From: Micromonospora sp. LH3U1
GTDB taxonomy: Bacteria; Actinomycetota; Actinomycetes; Mycobacteriales; Micromonosporaceae
Direction of reading: 5' to 3'
Assembly (NCBI RefSeq): GCF_028475105.1
Contig: NZ_CP116936.1
Coordinates: 7,026,249-7,090,248, forward strand
Length of the DNA: 64,000 bases
The position numbers and the translations under genes are program-made. Below are positions 15,752 through 24,753 of this stretch, one piece after another. The notes under the pieces are model-generated. The model made no database searches. It saw nothing but the letters and a program-made list of their open reading frames with translations, and was not told the origin of the DNA. Numbering within the stretch: the stretch's first letter is position 1; the number at the start of each line of letters is the position of its first letter.

Positions 15752-18280
15752 GTGAGCCGGACGACGCGTCGTCAGACGGGATTCGACCCACGCCTGCTCA
15801 GTCTCGTCGGAGTGCTGGTGCTGCTGGCAACCGTCGTCGCCGTGACAGCAGCAATCGCGACCAGACGCAACGTGCCCGACAGCGCAGGAGACGTCTCAAC
15901 GATCTCGGCGCTCGTCCTGATGATCGCACTAGGGGCAGTCGTCAAGGCGCGTCTCCGGATCAGATCCACGACCTTCTCGTTCGCCTGGGTGGAGACGGCC
16001 ATTGTTCTCGGGCTAGCTCTCGCCCCGTCACCCTGGGTAATTCTGTCCACGGGCGTCGGCATCGCCTGCGTCTCACTTCTCAACCGGCTGACTGCCATCA
16101 AAACGGCTTTCGGTATCGCCAAACACACTCTCGTGGCGGGTGGCGCCACTCTAGTGATCATGCTCCTCGGCCAGCGCTGGCCACCGGACGGCTTATGGAA
16201 CCACCTCATACTGCTCGGGGTGGTCTACCTTGCCGCCGCAGTACTCGATGATCTACTGGCCATACCGGTCATCGCCCTGGCGTCGGGCACTCGGATCGCC
16301 CGACAGTTCCGCAATCACCTCGACCTACGGCTAGCCGGATTCGCCGTCCGGTTCGTGGTGGCCGCCCTCACCTTGATCATCCTCAAGGCGGATCAACGGC
16401 TACTGCTCGCCGTTCCGCCCCTGGTCCTGAGCCTGCACCTGGCCTACTCCGCGCGCATCCGGGGGCGCACCGAACAGCAGGCGTGGCAGCGGCTGGCCCG
16501 GACCACCGACGCGCTCAACGTGGTCGACCTGGACAACGTCCTCACCACCGCCGTCACCCAGGCCGCCGAGTTGTTCTCCGCCGACGAGGTCGAGATCGAG
16601 CTGCACGACGGCGGTCGCACCGTACGCGGTGGCACCGGCGGCATCACCTTCGACGGTCCGACCGGTACGCCCACCGACGTGGACGGCACGATCGTCCCCA
16701 CACCGCTGGAAGGGCATGACCGGACTGTCGATGTCGGCGTGCTGCGGCTGCGTTTCCGCGGCCCCGTGCAGCTCTCCGAGCGGGAGCAGTACACCCTGCG
16801 TACCTTCGCGTCCGCGCTCTGCACGGCCGTTCGTAACGCGCAGGCGTACGCCGAGCTGGCCCGGGTCGCCGACGAGCACGCGTACGCGGCCGCGCACGAC
16901 GCGCTGACCGGCCTGGCCAACCGCCGGCACCTCCTCGACGAGGGCACCGAGCAGTTGAGCGCCCGGCACGCGGACGGGGTGACCGCGCTGGTGCTGATCG
17001 ACCTCAACCACTTCAAGGAAGTCAACGACACGCTCGGGCACGCCGCTGGTGACCAGGTGCTGGTGCAGGTCGCCGACCGGTTGCGGGGCGCCGCCCAGGC
17101 GAGCGACCTGGTGGCCCGTCTCGGCGGCGACGAGTTCGCCGTACTCCTGCGTGGGCTGCCGGCCCCGGCGGTGGCCGCGCACCGGGCCGAGACACTGCTC
17201 GCGGCTCTGCATGAGCCGTTCGAGCTGGACGGCATGCGGATCAGCGTCGAGGCCAGCGGCGGGATCTCCGTCGCCCCGTCGAGCGGTGGCATGGCCGAGT
17301 TGCTGCGCCGCGCGGACGTGGCCATGTACCAGGCGAAGCGGGCCGGGCAGAGGATCTCCACGTACGCCCCGACCCGGGACACCGCCGACCTGGGCCGCCT
17401 CACCCTCGGGGGCGACCTGCCACGGGCCGTCGCCGACCACGAGTTCGTCGTCAACTTCCAACCGATCGTCGACCTGGCCACCGGTGAGGTGACCAGCGCG
17501 GAGGCGCTGGCCCGCTGGCACCACCCCACCCACGGAATGATCGACCCGCTGCGCTTCCTGGAGGCGGTGGAGCGTTCGGGCCTGCTGCCGGCCTTCGCCG
17601 AAGCGATCCTCGATCAGGCGCTGATCGCGGCGGCCAATTGGCGCGACGCCGGCTTCGACATACCGGTCGCGGTCAACGTGTCCCCGCGCAGCCTGCTCGA
17701 CGCCCGCTTCCCAGGCTCGGTGCTGGCCCGCCTGCGCGCCCACGACCTACCGCCGGACCGGCTGGTGCTGGAGCTGACCGAGACGCTGACGCTGAGCCAA
17801 CTCGACGTGGTCGACCGGGTGCTCAGCCGGCTGCGCGACGAGGGCGTCCGGTTGGCGTTGGACGACTTCGGCACCGGCTACTCCTCGCTCTCCCTGCTCT
17901 CCCGCATCCCGGTGCACGAGTTGAAGATCGACCGCAGCTTCGTGACGACGATGGAGAGTTCGGCGGAGGCCGCCGCCGTCATCCGCTCCACGCTCGATTT
18001 GGGCCGCAGTCTCGACCTGGATGTGGTGGCCGAGGGCGTGGAGAGCGAGCCACAGCGGCGGGCCCTCTGGGAGTTGGGCTGCGTCGCCGGCCAGGGGCAC
18101 CTGTTCGCCCGGCCGATGCCGGCCGGCACCCTGCTCGCGGCGATGCAGCGCGGTTCGGGCGGCCGGCCGGGTGCCCTGGCCGCGCCGCTGCACGACGCTG
18201 GCGCGGTGATCCGGTTGAACCAGAACCGCCGCCAGGCCGGCCGTTCCCGCCCCGATCGCCTGCCGCACCTGCCCGCCTGA
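15752..18280 (+). CDS. Membrane-bound GGDEF-EAL protein (c-di-GMP synthesis/hydrolysis)
   Basis: An 842-residue protein. The N-terminal 235 residues contain about six to eight membrane helices of a MASE-like sensor, followed by a GAF-like region (about 250-370). The GGDEF domain (about 385-540) has an intact LGGDEFAVLL and the substrate-site DLNHFKEVND. The EAL domain (about 560-810) has SAEALARW, PVAVNVS, LELTET, LDDFGTGYSS, ELKIDRSF and AEGVE, so all canonical metal and catalytic residues are seen. It may act as cyclase, phosphodiesterase or both. In streptomycetes c-di-GMP controls development through BldD. One TTA codon (16193) lies in the membrane part, whose base composition is less GC-rich than the catalytic part. 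Confidence 0.94.
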   Translation: MSRTTRRQTGFDPRLLSLVGVLVLLATVVAVTAAIATRRNVPDSAGDVSTISALVLMIALGAVVKARLRIRSTTFSFAWVETAIVLGLALAPSPWVILSTGVGIACVSLLNRLTAIKTAFGIAKHTLVAGGATLVIMLLGQRWPPDGLWNHLILLGVVYLAAAVLDDLLAIPVIALASGTRIARQFRNHLDLRLAGFAVRFVVAALTLIILKADQRLLLAVPPLVLSLHLAYSARIRGRTEQQAWQRLARTTDALNVVDLDNVLTTAVTQAAELFSADEVEIELHDGGRTVRGGTGGITFDGPTGTPTDVDGTIVPTPLEGHDRTVDVGVLRLRFRGPVQLSEREQYTLRTFASALCTAVRNAQAYAELARVADEHAYAAAHDALTGLANRRHLLDEGTEQLSARHADGVTALVLIDLNHFKEVNDTLGHAAGDQVLVQVADRLRGAAQASDLVARLGGDEFAVLLRGLPAPAVAAHRAETLLAALHEPFELDGMRISVEASGGISVAPSSGGMAELLRRADVAMYQAKRAGQRISTYAPTRDTADLGRLTLGGDLPRAVADHEFVVNFQPIVDLATGEVTSAEALARWHHPTHGMIDPLRFLEAVERSGLLPAFAEAILDQALIAAANWRDAGFDIPVAVNVSPRSLLDARFPGSVLARLRAHDLPPDRLVLELTETLTLSQLDVVDRVLSRLRDEGVRLALDDFGTGYSSLSLLSRIPVHELKIDRSFVTTMESSAEAAAVIRSTLDLGRSLDLDVVAEGVESEPQRRALWELGCVAGQGHLFARPMPAGTLLAAMQRGSGGRPGALAAPLHDAGAVIRLNQNRRQAGRSRPDRLPHLPA

Positions 18281-18326
18281 TCTGGCGGCCCGGTGCGGGA
18301 GCAGGCCGGTCTGCCAGACTGGCGCC

Positions 18327-19685
18327 GTGATCGCCGACGACCCGACCGCACGCCGCCGTCGCTGGCACTGGCACTGGCGGACGCTCGACACCGCCGCCGG
18401 CGGGCTCGCCCTCGACCTCGGCCTCTACGCCGTCTCTGCCATCTTCGCCGCGATCACCGCGGTCACATCGACCCTGCTGCCGCACCGGGCCTGGGGCGCG
18501 GTCGCCGCCGTCGGGTACCTGGTCGCGGCGCTGGTGGCGATCGCTCAACTCCTGCTGCGTCGGCGCTCCCCGGCATCCCGGCTGGTCGGTCTGCCAGCTC
18601 GCTGGGCCGTCACCGGATTCGCCTGGGCGGGCACCGCACTGCTGCCCCTGCTCTGGCAGAGCATCGAGCGGGCCAGCGGGCGAACCGACCGGGCCCAAGA
18701 GGAGGTGCTGGTCGTGGAGCAGGCCGGCATCCGCCTCCTCGAACACGGCACGCCGTACCTCGGACCCGACGCGATAGCCGCCCTGCCACCCGGCGAGCAA
18801 CTGCTCGGCTACACCCCGTACCAGCCCGGCATGGCGATGTTCGGCCTGCCCAGAGCACTCGCCGACACCTGGTGGACCGACTCCCGCGTCTGGTTCGCGG
18901 TGGGCACCGCGCTGGCGCTCGCACTCGCCGTGGCCGCCCTGCGCAGAACACCGGGCACCACCGGCCAGGCCGCCACCGCCGACACAGCTCACCGGCGGAA
19001 CGCCGCGGTGCTGCGGGGCGTGCAGGCGGCCACCGTACTGCCGATCTGCGCCCTCACCCTCGCCACCGGCGGCGACGACCTGCCCGTACTCGCGCTCTGC
19101 CTGCTGGCCCTCGCGCTCGCCGCCGCCGACCGACCGGGCCGGGCCGGCCTCGCGGTCGGGCTTGCTGGCGCGCTGAAGCTGTTCGCCTGGCCGGTCGCCC
19201 TGGTCCTGATCGTCTGGGGCCTGACCCGGCGCGCCGGCATTCGGGTCGCCGCCGGCGCGATCGGCCTGCCCGTCGCCGCCCTCCTGCCGGCGATGCTGGT
19301 CGACCGCGACGCGCTGACCGAGAACGTGCTGCGCTTCCCCCTCGGTCACGGCCTGGTCACCAGCCCCGCGCAGTCGCCGTTCCCCGGCTACCTGATCGCC
19401 ACCGCCCTGCCCTCCGGCCGGCTGATCGCCGCCGCGCTACTTGTCGCGGCCGGCGTGACCATCGCCGTCCGGCTCGCCCGCCGCCCGCCCCGCACCGCCG
19501 TCGCCACCGCGCTGATCTGCGGGTACGGGCTGCTCGTCGCCATCGCTCTGATGCCCTCGACCCGCTTCGGCTACCTGCTGTACCCGTTGGCCCTGCTCAC
19601 CTGGGCACCCGCCCTGCACCGCCCGGTCGACACGCCGACCGCCTCGGTCCCCGCTGACCTGTCCGGTCGGACCACTTCGGCGTAA
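18327..19685 (+). CDS. GT87/DUF2029-like polytopic membrane protein
   Basis: A 452-residue protein with about ten to twelve hydrophobic helices. The periplasmic loop after the third helix (EHGTPYLGPD, LLGYTPYQPGMAMFGLPRAL) and the downstream LAGALKLFAWPVALVLIVWG resemble GT-C enzymes that use polyprenyl-phosphate sugars. The match to GT87 is weaker than for the genes at 7506 and 31621, so a hypothetical membrane protein is the safe label. The GTG at 18327 lies 6 nt after a CAGACT hexamer and may be leaderless. It starts 46 bp after the GGDEF-EAL gene. Confidence 0.75.
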   Translation: MIADDPTARRRRWHWHWRTLDTAAGGLALDLGLYAVSAIFAAITAVTSTLLPHRAWGAVAAVGYLVAALVAIAQLLLRRRSPASRLVGLPARWAVTGFAWAGTALLPLLWQSIERASGRTDRAQEEVLVVEQAGIRLLEHGTPYLGPDAIAALPPGEQLLGYTPYQPGMAMFGLPRALADTWWTDSRVWFAVGTALALALAVAALRRTPGTTGQAATADTAHRRNAAVLRGVQAATVLPICALTLATGGDDLPVLALCLLALALAAADRPGRAGLAVGLAGALKLFAWPVALVLIVWGLTRRAGIRVAAGAIGLPVAALLPAMLVDRDALTENVLRFPLGHGLVTSPAQSPFPGYLIATALPSGRLIAAALLVAAGVTIAVRLARRPPRTAVATALICGYGLLVAIALMPSTRFGYLLYPLALLTWAPALHRPVDTPTASVPADLSGRTTSA

Positions 19686-19726
19686 CTGCCAGGCGGAAGG
19701 GTCGGTCAGGGCGTAGACCTGAAGAC

Positions 19727-20359
19727 ATGACGACGTACCGCGACCGTGCCGAGGCGGGCCGGGTGCTCTCCGATCGGCTCACCGCACTCATCGGCGATCC
19801 GGACGTCGTCGTCCTCGGCCTCGTCCGCGGCGGCGTGCCGGTCGCCCGGATCGTCGCCGAACGGCTCGGCGCGCCACTGGACGTGCTGGTCGTCCGCAAG
19901 CTCGGCATGCCGTGGGCCCGGGAGGTCGCCTTCGGCGCACTCGGGCCGGGCGGTGTCCAGGTGCTCAACGACGCGGTGGCCAGCGGACTCAGCAGCGACG
20001 ACATCGCCGAGGTCAGCCATCGGGAGCAGACCGAATTGGAACGCCGGGAGCGGCTCTACCGCGGCGGTCGCGCACAGTTGGACCTCACCGGGCGGACCGC
20101 GGTGATCGTCGACGACGGCCTGGCCACCGGCGCTACCGCCCGTGCCGCCGTGGCGGTCGTCCGCCAACTCGGGGCACACCGGGTCGTGGTCGCGGTCCCG
20201 GTCGGCGCGCAGGAGGCGTACGAGTTGCTCGCCGCCGAGGCGGACCAGGTCATCTGCACCCAACGCCCACCGGATTTCGGTGCGGTGAGCGTCTACTACG
20301 AGGACTTCCACGAAGTTTCCGACGAGGAAGTCGCCGAGGCGCTCACAGCAACTGCCTAG
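19727..20359 (+). CDS. Phosphoribosyltransferase-fold protein
   Basis: A 210-residue type I PRTase fold. The PRPP loop is VIVDDGLATGAT (about 126-137), preceded by VVLGLVRGGVPVARIVAERL and LDVLVVRKLGMPW, which form the nucleotide and pyrophosphate loops. The stretch FGALGPGGVQVLND and the EEYELL-type ending fit the stand-alone actinobacterial group often annotated simply as phosphoribosyltransferase. The base substrate cannot be predicted. A TAGACC hexamer is 7 nt upstream of the ATG. Genes before and after are on the same strand with short gaps. Confidence 0.85.
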   Translation: MTTYRDRAEAGRVLSDRLTALIGDPDVVVLGLVRGGVPVARIVAERLGAPLDVLVVRKLGMPWAREVAFGALGPGGVQVLNDAVASGLSSDDIAEVSHREQTELERRERLYRGGRAQLDLTGRTAVIVDDGLATGATARAAVAVVRQLGAHRVVVAVPVGAQEAYELLAAEADQVICTQRPPDFGAVSVYYEDFHEVSDEEVAEALTATA

Positions 20360-20369
20360 GTCGAGCGGG

Positions 20370-20375
20370 TACCGT
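20370..20375 (+). promoter_or_regulatory. Candidate -10 box (TACCGT), leaderless
   Basis: TACCGT ends 6 nt before the ATG of the zinc-ribbon gene, matching the TANNNT leaderless pattern seen at several other starts in the window. Confidence 0.35.
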
Positions 20376-20381
20376 CGGGCG

Positions 20382-20759
20382 ATGAGTAGTCTCACCTGTC
20401 CCAAGTGTCACGGAGATATGCGCCAGTACGAGCGCAGCGGCGTCGTCATCGACCAGTGCGGGGAGTGCCGAGGCATCTTCCTGGACCGCGGCGAGTTGGA
20501 GAAGCTGTTCGAGGCGGAGGCCAACTGGAGTCGCCAACAGGGTGGTGGCGCGCCAGCGCAGCCCGCCCAGCAGCCGGCCGGCTACCCGCCCCCGCCGCCT
20601 CCGGCGCAGCCCGGTTACGGTGCCGTTCCGCCGCCCCCGCCCGCACACGGCTACCCGCCGGCGCCGGCCTACGGCCACCAGCAGCAACAGCACCAGGGTT
20701 ACCACGGGCACTACCGACAGAAGAAGCGCAAGGGCTTCCTCGACGACATGTTCGGCTGA
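20382..20759 (+). CDS. TFIIB-type zinc-ribbon protein with proline-rich tail
   Basis: A 125-residue protein. Residues 1-45 are a zinc ribbon: CPKC (6-9) and CGEC (27-30) supply four cysteines, followed by the family signature GIFLDRGELEKLFEAE. The remainder is low complexity (Pro, Tyr, Gln, His) and ends with a basic KKRKGFLDDMFG motif. The FLDDMFG ending recurs in bacterial proteins of this type. Function is unknown; the ribbon could bind nucleic acid or protein. It lies 22 bp after the phosphoribosyltransferase gene. Confidence 0.85.
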   Translation: MSSLTCPKCHGDMRQYERSGVVIDQCGECRGIFLDRGELEKLFEAEANWSRQQGGGAPAQPAQQPAGYPPPPPPAQPGYGAVPPPPPAHGYPPAPAYGHQQQQHQGYHGHYRQKKRKGFLDDMFG

Positions 20760-20841
20760 GCCGAGACCGGCAGCCCGCCCGGGTCGATCCACGCATCGGC
20801 CCGGGCACATCGTCGGGACGGTCCATGCGAGGCTGAATCGC

Positions 20842-21519
20842 ATGACGGCGATCCGACCGGACGATGCGCTGGCCCAGGCGTACGACGGGATCACCGCGGT
20901 GGTCGGCGACCTGGACGACGCTGACCTGCAACGAGCCACCCGGTGCCAGGGCTGGCTCGTCGCGGACCTGCTGCTCCACCTGCTCGGCGACGCCCAGCGG
21001 GCACTTGTCGCTCTGGCCAGCCCCGCCGAGGGTCCCGCCGACGTCGACGACGTGAGCTACTGGCGTGACTTCCCCGCCAGCGCTGACGACGACACCCGGC
21101 ACGCCTGGTGGGTCCGCCGATCGGCCGCCGCGTTCGACCGCCCGACCGGGATCGTCCGGCTCTGGCGGGAGACCGCCCCTGCGGCCGTCCGCGCCGCCGC
21201 GTCAGCCAACCCCGAGGGGTACGTGACCACGCAGGGGCACGTACTGCGCGTACCGGATTTCCTCGCCACCCTGACCACCGAGGCCGTCGTCCATCACCTG
21301 GACCTGACAGCAGACCTGCCCGGCGCGCCGCCGCCCGGCCCATTGGCGGTACGCGTCGCGGTGGCCACCATGGACGGCCTGCTCAGCGACGACACGGTTC
21401 GCCCCACCGCCTGGAACGACCACGACTTCCTGCTGAAAGCCACCGGGCGCGTCCCGCTCACCGACCGGGACCGGCTGGAGTTGGGCGAGTCGGCGGGCTG
21501 GTTTCCGCTGCTCGGCTGA
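20842..21519 (+). CDS. Maleylpyruvate isomerase-family mycothiol-dependent enzyme (DinB-like)
   Basis: A 225-residue protein with the MDMPI N-terminal four-helix fold: ATRCQGWLVADLLLHLLGDAQRAL (about 34-57) carries the conserved W-x-V-x-D-L-x-x-H-type helix, and AVVHHLDLTADL (about 149-160) supplies the histidine pair usually bound to metal. Members use mycothiol as cofactor or detoxifying thiol; the reaction is unknown. The ATG at 20842 is preferred over a much longer reading because upstream codons have no family similarity. It converges on dnaB with a 16-bp gap. Confidence 0.82.
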   Translation: MTAIRPDDALAQAYDGITAVVGDLDDADLQRATRCQGWLVADLLLHLLGDAQRALVALASPAEGPADVDDVSYWRDFPASADDDTRHAWWVRRSAAAFDRPTGIVRLWRETAPAAVRAAASANPEGYVTTQGHVLRVPDFLATLTTEAVVHHLDLTADLPGAPPPGPLAVRVAVATMDGLLSDDTVRPTAWNDHDFLLKATGRVPLTDRDRLELGESAGWFPLLG

Positions 21520-21535
21520 CCTGCCCCCGCGTTGA

Positions 21536-24358
21536 TCAGCCGATGGCCATGTCCACGAAACGGGACAGGTGCAGTTGGGCCGCGACGGTCACGGTGTCGG
21601 TCGGTCCATTTCGATGCTTGGCAACAATAAAATCCGCCTCGCCCGCCCGCGGCGACTCCTTGTCGTAGTAGTCGTCGCGGTGCAGAAGGATGACAACGTC
21701 GGCATCCTGCTCAATCGATCCCGATTCACGCAAATCGGACAACTGGGGCCGCTTGTCGGTGCGCTGCTCCGGGCCACGGTTCAGCTGACTGACCGCGATG
21801 ACCGGGCACTCGACCTCCTTGGCCAACAGCTTCAGACCACGCGAAAGGTCTGCGACCTCCTGCTGGCGGCTCTCGGTGCGCTTCGGTGAGGTCATCAGCT
21901 GGAGATAGTCGACCACGATCATCTTGAGGTCGTGCCGCTGCTTGAGCCGACGAGCCTTGGCCCGGATCTCCATCAGGTTCATGCTCGGCGTGTCGTCGAC
22001 GAAGAGCGGCGCCTCGCTGATCTCGCCCATGCATCGGGCCAGCTTGGTCCAGTCGTCGTCGGAGAGTTGTCCACTACGCAGCACGTGCAGTGGCACCCGC
22101 GCCTCGGCCGAGAGCAGTCGCATCACGATCTCGACCTTGCTCATTTCCAGCGAGAAGATCGCGGCGGCCTGGTTGGCGCGAATCGCGGCATGTCGGGCAA
22201 AGTCCATGCTGGCCGTGCTGTTGTGAGTAGGAATCATTGCCCGGCTGGCCAGGTAGAGATGGTCGGGGTTGTCGACCGTGACACACCGGACCGGAACGCT
22301 CGGCACCGGGCGAACGTCGACGATGAACCGCGAGGTCGTCCGGACGTCGGAGGCGGTGCGGCGGCGTTCGGCGTGCGCATCCTGCTTTCGCTTGAGCCGG
22401 AAGATGGCATCTGGCGTGGAGAAGTTCAACGTGTACGCGATGGACGACTCGGGGGTGCGACCGCGTACCGGCTTCGCGGTGACCGTGCAGCGGTAGCCGA
22501 GGCTGACGACGAGTTCGCGCACGTTCTCCGCCAACCGCTTCGAGGTCGACGTGTACTGGAGGTTGCCGGCGGGGGCGACGGTGCCGTCGTTGTCCATCAG
22601 CCCAGCCAGCAGCGCTCGGCGCTGAGCCTCTGAGGCGCGCAGGTAGCCGCCCGGGATGTGCTTGTCAGCCGCCACCCCGATCTGACGCAACAGCCCGAGG
22701 AAAGATCCGTTCCGGCTGTGGCAGCCGGCATACTTCATGGTTGCTGGATTCTCACGCAGCGCCCGGGTCGAACCGCCGCAGTCCACGCAGAAGCCGTTTT
22801 CACGAGCGGCAGGCTTGGGCGGCAACAGGATGGTGTAGACCATCGGCCCGGTGGGCCGAACGGCGAAGCCGTCCGCCTCGACCTGCGTGACCATTTCCGG
22901 ATCGGCGGTGGTAAATCGGCTGGCCGCGGTGTGGCCGTCGCCGAGCCACACCCCCAACGTGTAGGGCGGGACCAACAACTCCCGGTCCGAAAGCTGAAGG
23001 GGAGCGCTGTTCCGTACGGCGTGGTTGAGCCGTCGTTCGGCGGTGGCAGTACGCAGCGTGGCCGCGATCTCGGCAGTGGTCACGACACCGTCGTGGTCGG
23101 CCCGGCTGTCAGCATTGACCTCCCGCTCGGCCCGTTGAAGAAGCGCGCCCAGAAGCGGACCGGCCGGATAGCCGGGCGCAGCCAAGTTCCGTGGCTTGCC
23201 GCTACGGACGATAGGGCGGCTGATCCGGCCAATCGACCCGACCTCACGGGCGACGGTGTGCAGGACATGCCGAAACTCCGGCCCAACCTGCTCGATCGTG
23301 TCGAAGAGTGTGATCGGCTGGTTCTGCAAGGCGCTGAGCCTCTTGTTTGCCGCACGTAGATTGGCCAGCGAGGACTCTGGCCAGTGCCGCCTTTGCCGCG
23401 CCGGTCCCTGCCGCCGACTCGCGCGGCTGGTGGTCTTCCACAGGTGCTCCGCGTCGGCCACGATGACCGTGCCGTCGGAGAACTCGACCTCGTAGCAGGG
23501 ACGGTCGTGCATGACATCGAAGGCGTGTGTGACCGTGGTGGGGCTACCGTCTGCCGCTAGTAGTCGATCACCCGCACGGACCTCGCCCATGGTGGTCCAG
23601 CCATCGGGAGTCGGCAGCGGGGTATCGAGCGCGAGCGCCTTGCCCAGACCGGGCCTTCCGGCCACGATGATCAGCTGCCCGGCGTGCAGGCCGTTGAGCA
23701 GTCGGTCCAGGTCGCTGAAGCCGGTCGGTACGCCGGTCATCATGCCGCCCGACGCCCCCACCGCCTCGATCTCGTCGAGCGTCGGCTGCAACATGTCGGC
23801 CAGGATCGCGAAGTCCTCGCTGACCCGGCGTTCGGTGACGTCGTAGACCGCCTGCTGGGCGAGGTCCACGACGTCGTCGACGTCGCGGCTGCCGCCACTG
23901 GCGGTGCCGTAGCCCAGCTGCACGATCTTGGTGCCGGCCTCGACCAACCGGCGCAGCACCGCCCGTTCGCTGACGATCCGCGCGTAGTAGGCGGCGTTCG
24001 CGGCGGTGGGCACGCTGGCGATGAGGGTGTGCAGGTAGGGCGCGCCGCCGATGCGTACCAGGTCACCGGAGTCGGCCAGCGCCGCCCCGACCGTGATCGA
24101 GTCGGCCGGCTCACCCCGGCCGTAGATGTCGAGAATGATGTCGAAGATGGTGGCGTGCACCGGCCGATAGAAGTCGTTGGTCTTGAGGATCTCGACGACG
24201 TCGGCGATGGCGTCCTTGGAGAGCAGCATGCCGCCGAGGACGCACTGCTCGGCGGCAACGTCCTGGGGCGGGGTCTTGTCGAACTGGCCGTCCCGCTGCG
24301 CGGGTGGCTGGCCGCCACCGGAGCGTGGCTCTGCCCGCATGTCGTCGGTGACCGACAC
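21536..24358 (-). CDS. dnaB: Replicative DNA helicase DnaB, interrupted by an intein
   Basis: The precursor is 940 residues; removing the 473-residue intein leaves a 467-residue DnaB of normal size. The N-terminal domain (about 1-150) starts the family match at TPPQDVAAEQCVLGGMLL. The linker and RecA-like domain hold Walker A GRPGLGK followed, after splicing, by ST, then Walker B MIVVDYLQLM, the arginine/glutamine box AVSQLNRGPEQRTDKRPQLSDLRESG and the C-terminal FIVAKHRNGPTDTV. DnaB is the hexameric helicase of the replication fork, so growth depends on splicing. The GTG at 24358 was chosen because GGAGGGGG lies 5 nt upstream; a longer frame reaches 24580. The gene lies beyond rplI as in other actinobacteria. 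Confidence 0.96.
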   Translation of the reverse strand: MSVTDDMRAEPRSGGGQPPAQRDGQFDKTPPQDVAAEQCVLGGMLLSKDAIADVVEILKTNDFYRPVHATIFDIILDIYGRGEPADSITVGAALADSGDLVRIGGAPYLHTLIASVPTAANAAYYARIVSERAVLRRLVEAGTKIVQLGYGTASGGSRDVDDVVDLAQQAVYDVTERRVSEDFAILADMLQPTLDEIEAVGASGGMMTGVPTGFSDLDRLLNGLHAGQLIIVAGRPGLGKALALDTPLPTPDGWTTMGEVRAGDRLLAADGSPTTVTHAFDVMHDRPCYEVEFSDGTVIVADAEHLWKTTSRASRRQGPARQRRHWPESSLANLRAANKRLSALQNQPITLFDTIEQVGPEFRHVLHTVAREVGSIGRISRPIVRSGKPRNLAAPGYPAGPLLGALLQRAEREVNADSRADHDGVVTTAEIAATLRTATAERRLNHAVRNSAPLQLSDRELLVPPYTLGVWLGDGHTAASRFTTADPEMVTQVEADGFAVRPTGPMVYTILLPPKPAARENGFCVDCGGSTRALRENPATMKYAGCHSRNGSFLGLLRQIGVAADKHIPGGYLRASEAQRRALLAGLMDNDGTVAPAGNLQYTSTSKRLAENVRELVVSLGYRCTVTAKPVRGRTPESSIAYTLNFSTPDAIFRLKRKQDAHAERRRTASDVRTTSRFIVDVRPVPSVPVRCVTVDNPDHLYLASRAMIPTHNSTASMDFARHAAIRANQAAAIFSLEMSKVEIVMRLLSAEARVPLHVLRSGQLSDDDWTKLARCMGEISEAPLFVDDTPSMNLMEIRAKARRLKQRHDLKMIVVDYLQLMTSPKRTESRQQEVADLSRGLKLLAKEVECPVIAVSQLNRGPEQRTDKRPQLSDLRESGSIEQDADVVILLHRDDYYDKESPRAGEADFIVAKHRNGPTDTVTVAAQLHLSRFVDMAIG
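22220..23638 (-). mobile_element. DnaB intein (473 aa) with LAGLIDADG homing endonuclease, class 3 signature
   Basis: The insertion splits the Walker A loop between K240 and the following Ser-Thr of DnaB. The intein begins with Ala (ALALDTPLPTPDGW) rather than Cys or Ser and ends THN before Ser+1. Key residues, in intein numbering, are H65 and W67 in block B (DAEHLW), C452 in block F (VRCVTVDN) and T471 in block G (THN). This Trp-Cys-Thr set is the hallmark of class 3 inteins, where the block F cysteine makes the first attack. Two LAGLIDADG-type motifs, LGVWLGDG (about 226) and LLAGLMDNDG (about 341), both keep their acidic residue, so the homing endonuclease may be active. Confidence 0.92.
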
Positions 24359-24753
24359 GGGTACCCCCTCCACTGCGCCGGATCCGATCCCAGCTCTACC
24401 GCTGGGGTGCGACACTTCCGTCCGACCGGGCCGGTCGATCGGGGGCCATCGCCGGCGGTCGAGGGCCAACCATACGGACCCCGAGGTCAGAGACTCAACA
24501 ACGCCGGTGGACGAGCCTCTGGACAACCTGTGGATGCCGGGCGACAGCATGTGCGCAGGGTGTGCACAGCCTGTGGACAACCACTGGGGAATTCTCAGTC
24601 ATAAGTCGTTGACCTGCGCAAACATGCTCCCCAGCCTGTGGAGGAGAATATTTCGGTCGGGCCTGTGACACGATCGTCCCGTACTATCTCCAGCGAACGG
24701 CTACACCTGGACAGCGGATTCCGCTTTCGGTTCAGAAGGGTCACACTCCGGCC
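24359..24753. other. dnaB upstream region with DnaA-box-like sites
   Basis: This 395-bp divergent gap between dnaB and a membrane-protein gene holds no ORF of its own. A perfect TGTGGACAA (24572-24580, complement TTGTCCACA) is present, with weaker relatives at 24518-24526 (TCTGGACAA) and 24529-24537 (TGTGGATGC). These match the GC-rich actinobacterial DnaA box and suggest DnaA binds near the dnaB promoter. Confidence 0.5.

Noticed and set aside
18293..19657. Long alternative frame over the gene at 18327
   Set aside because: Composition is Arg/Pro-rich and non-hydrophobic; the 18327 frame gives regular membrane helices.
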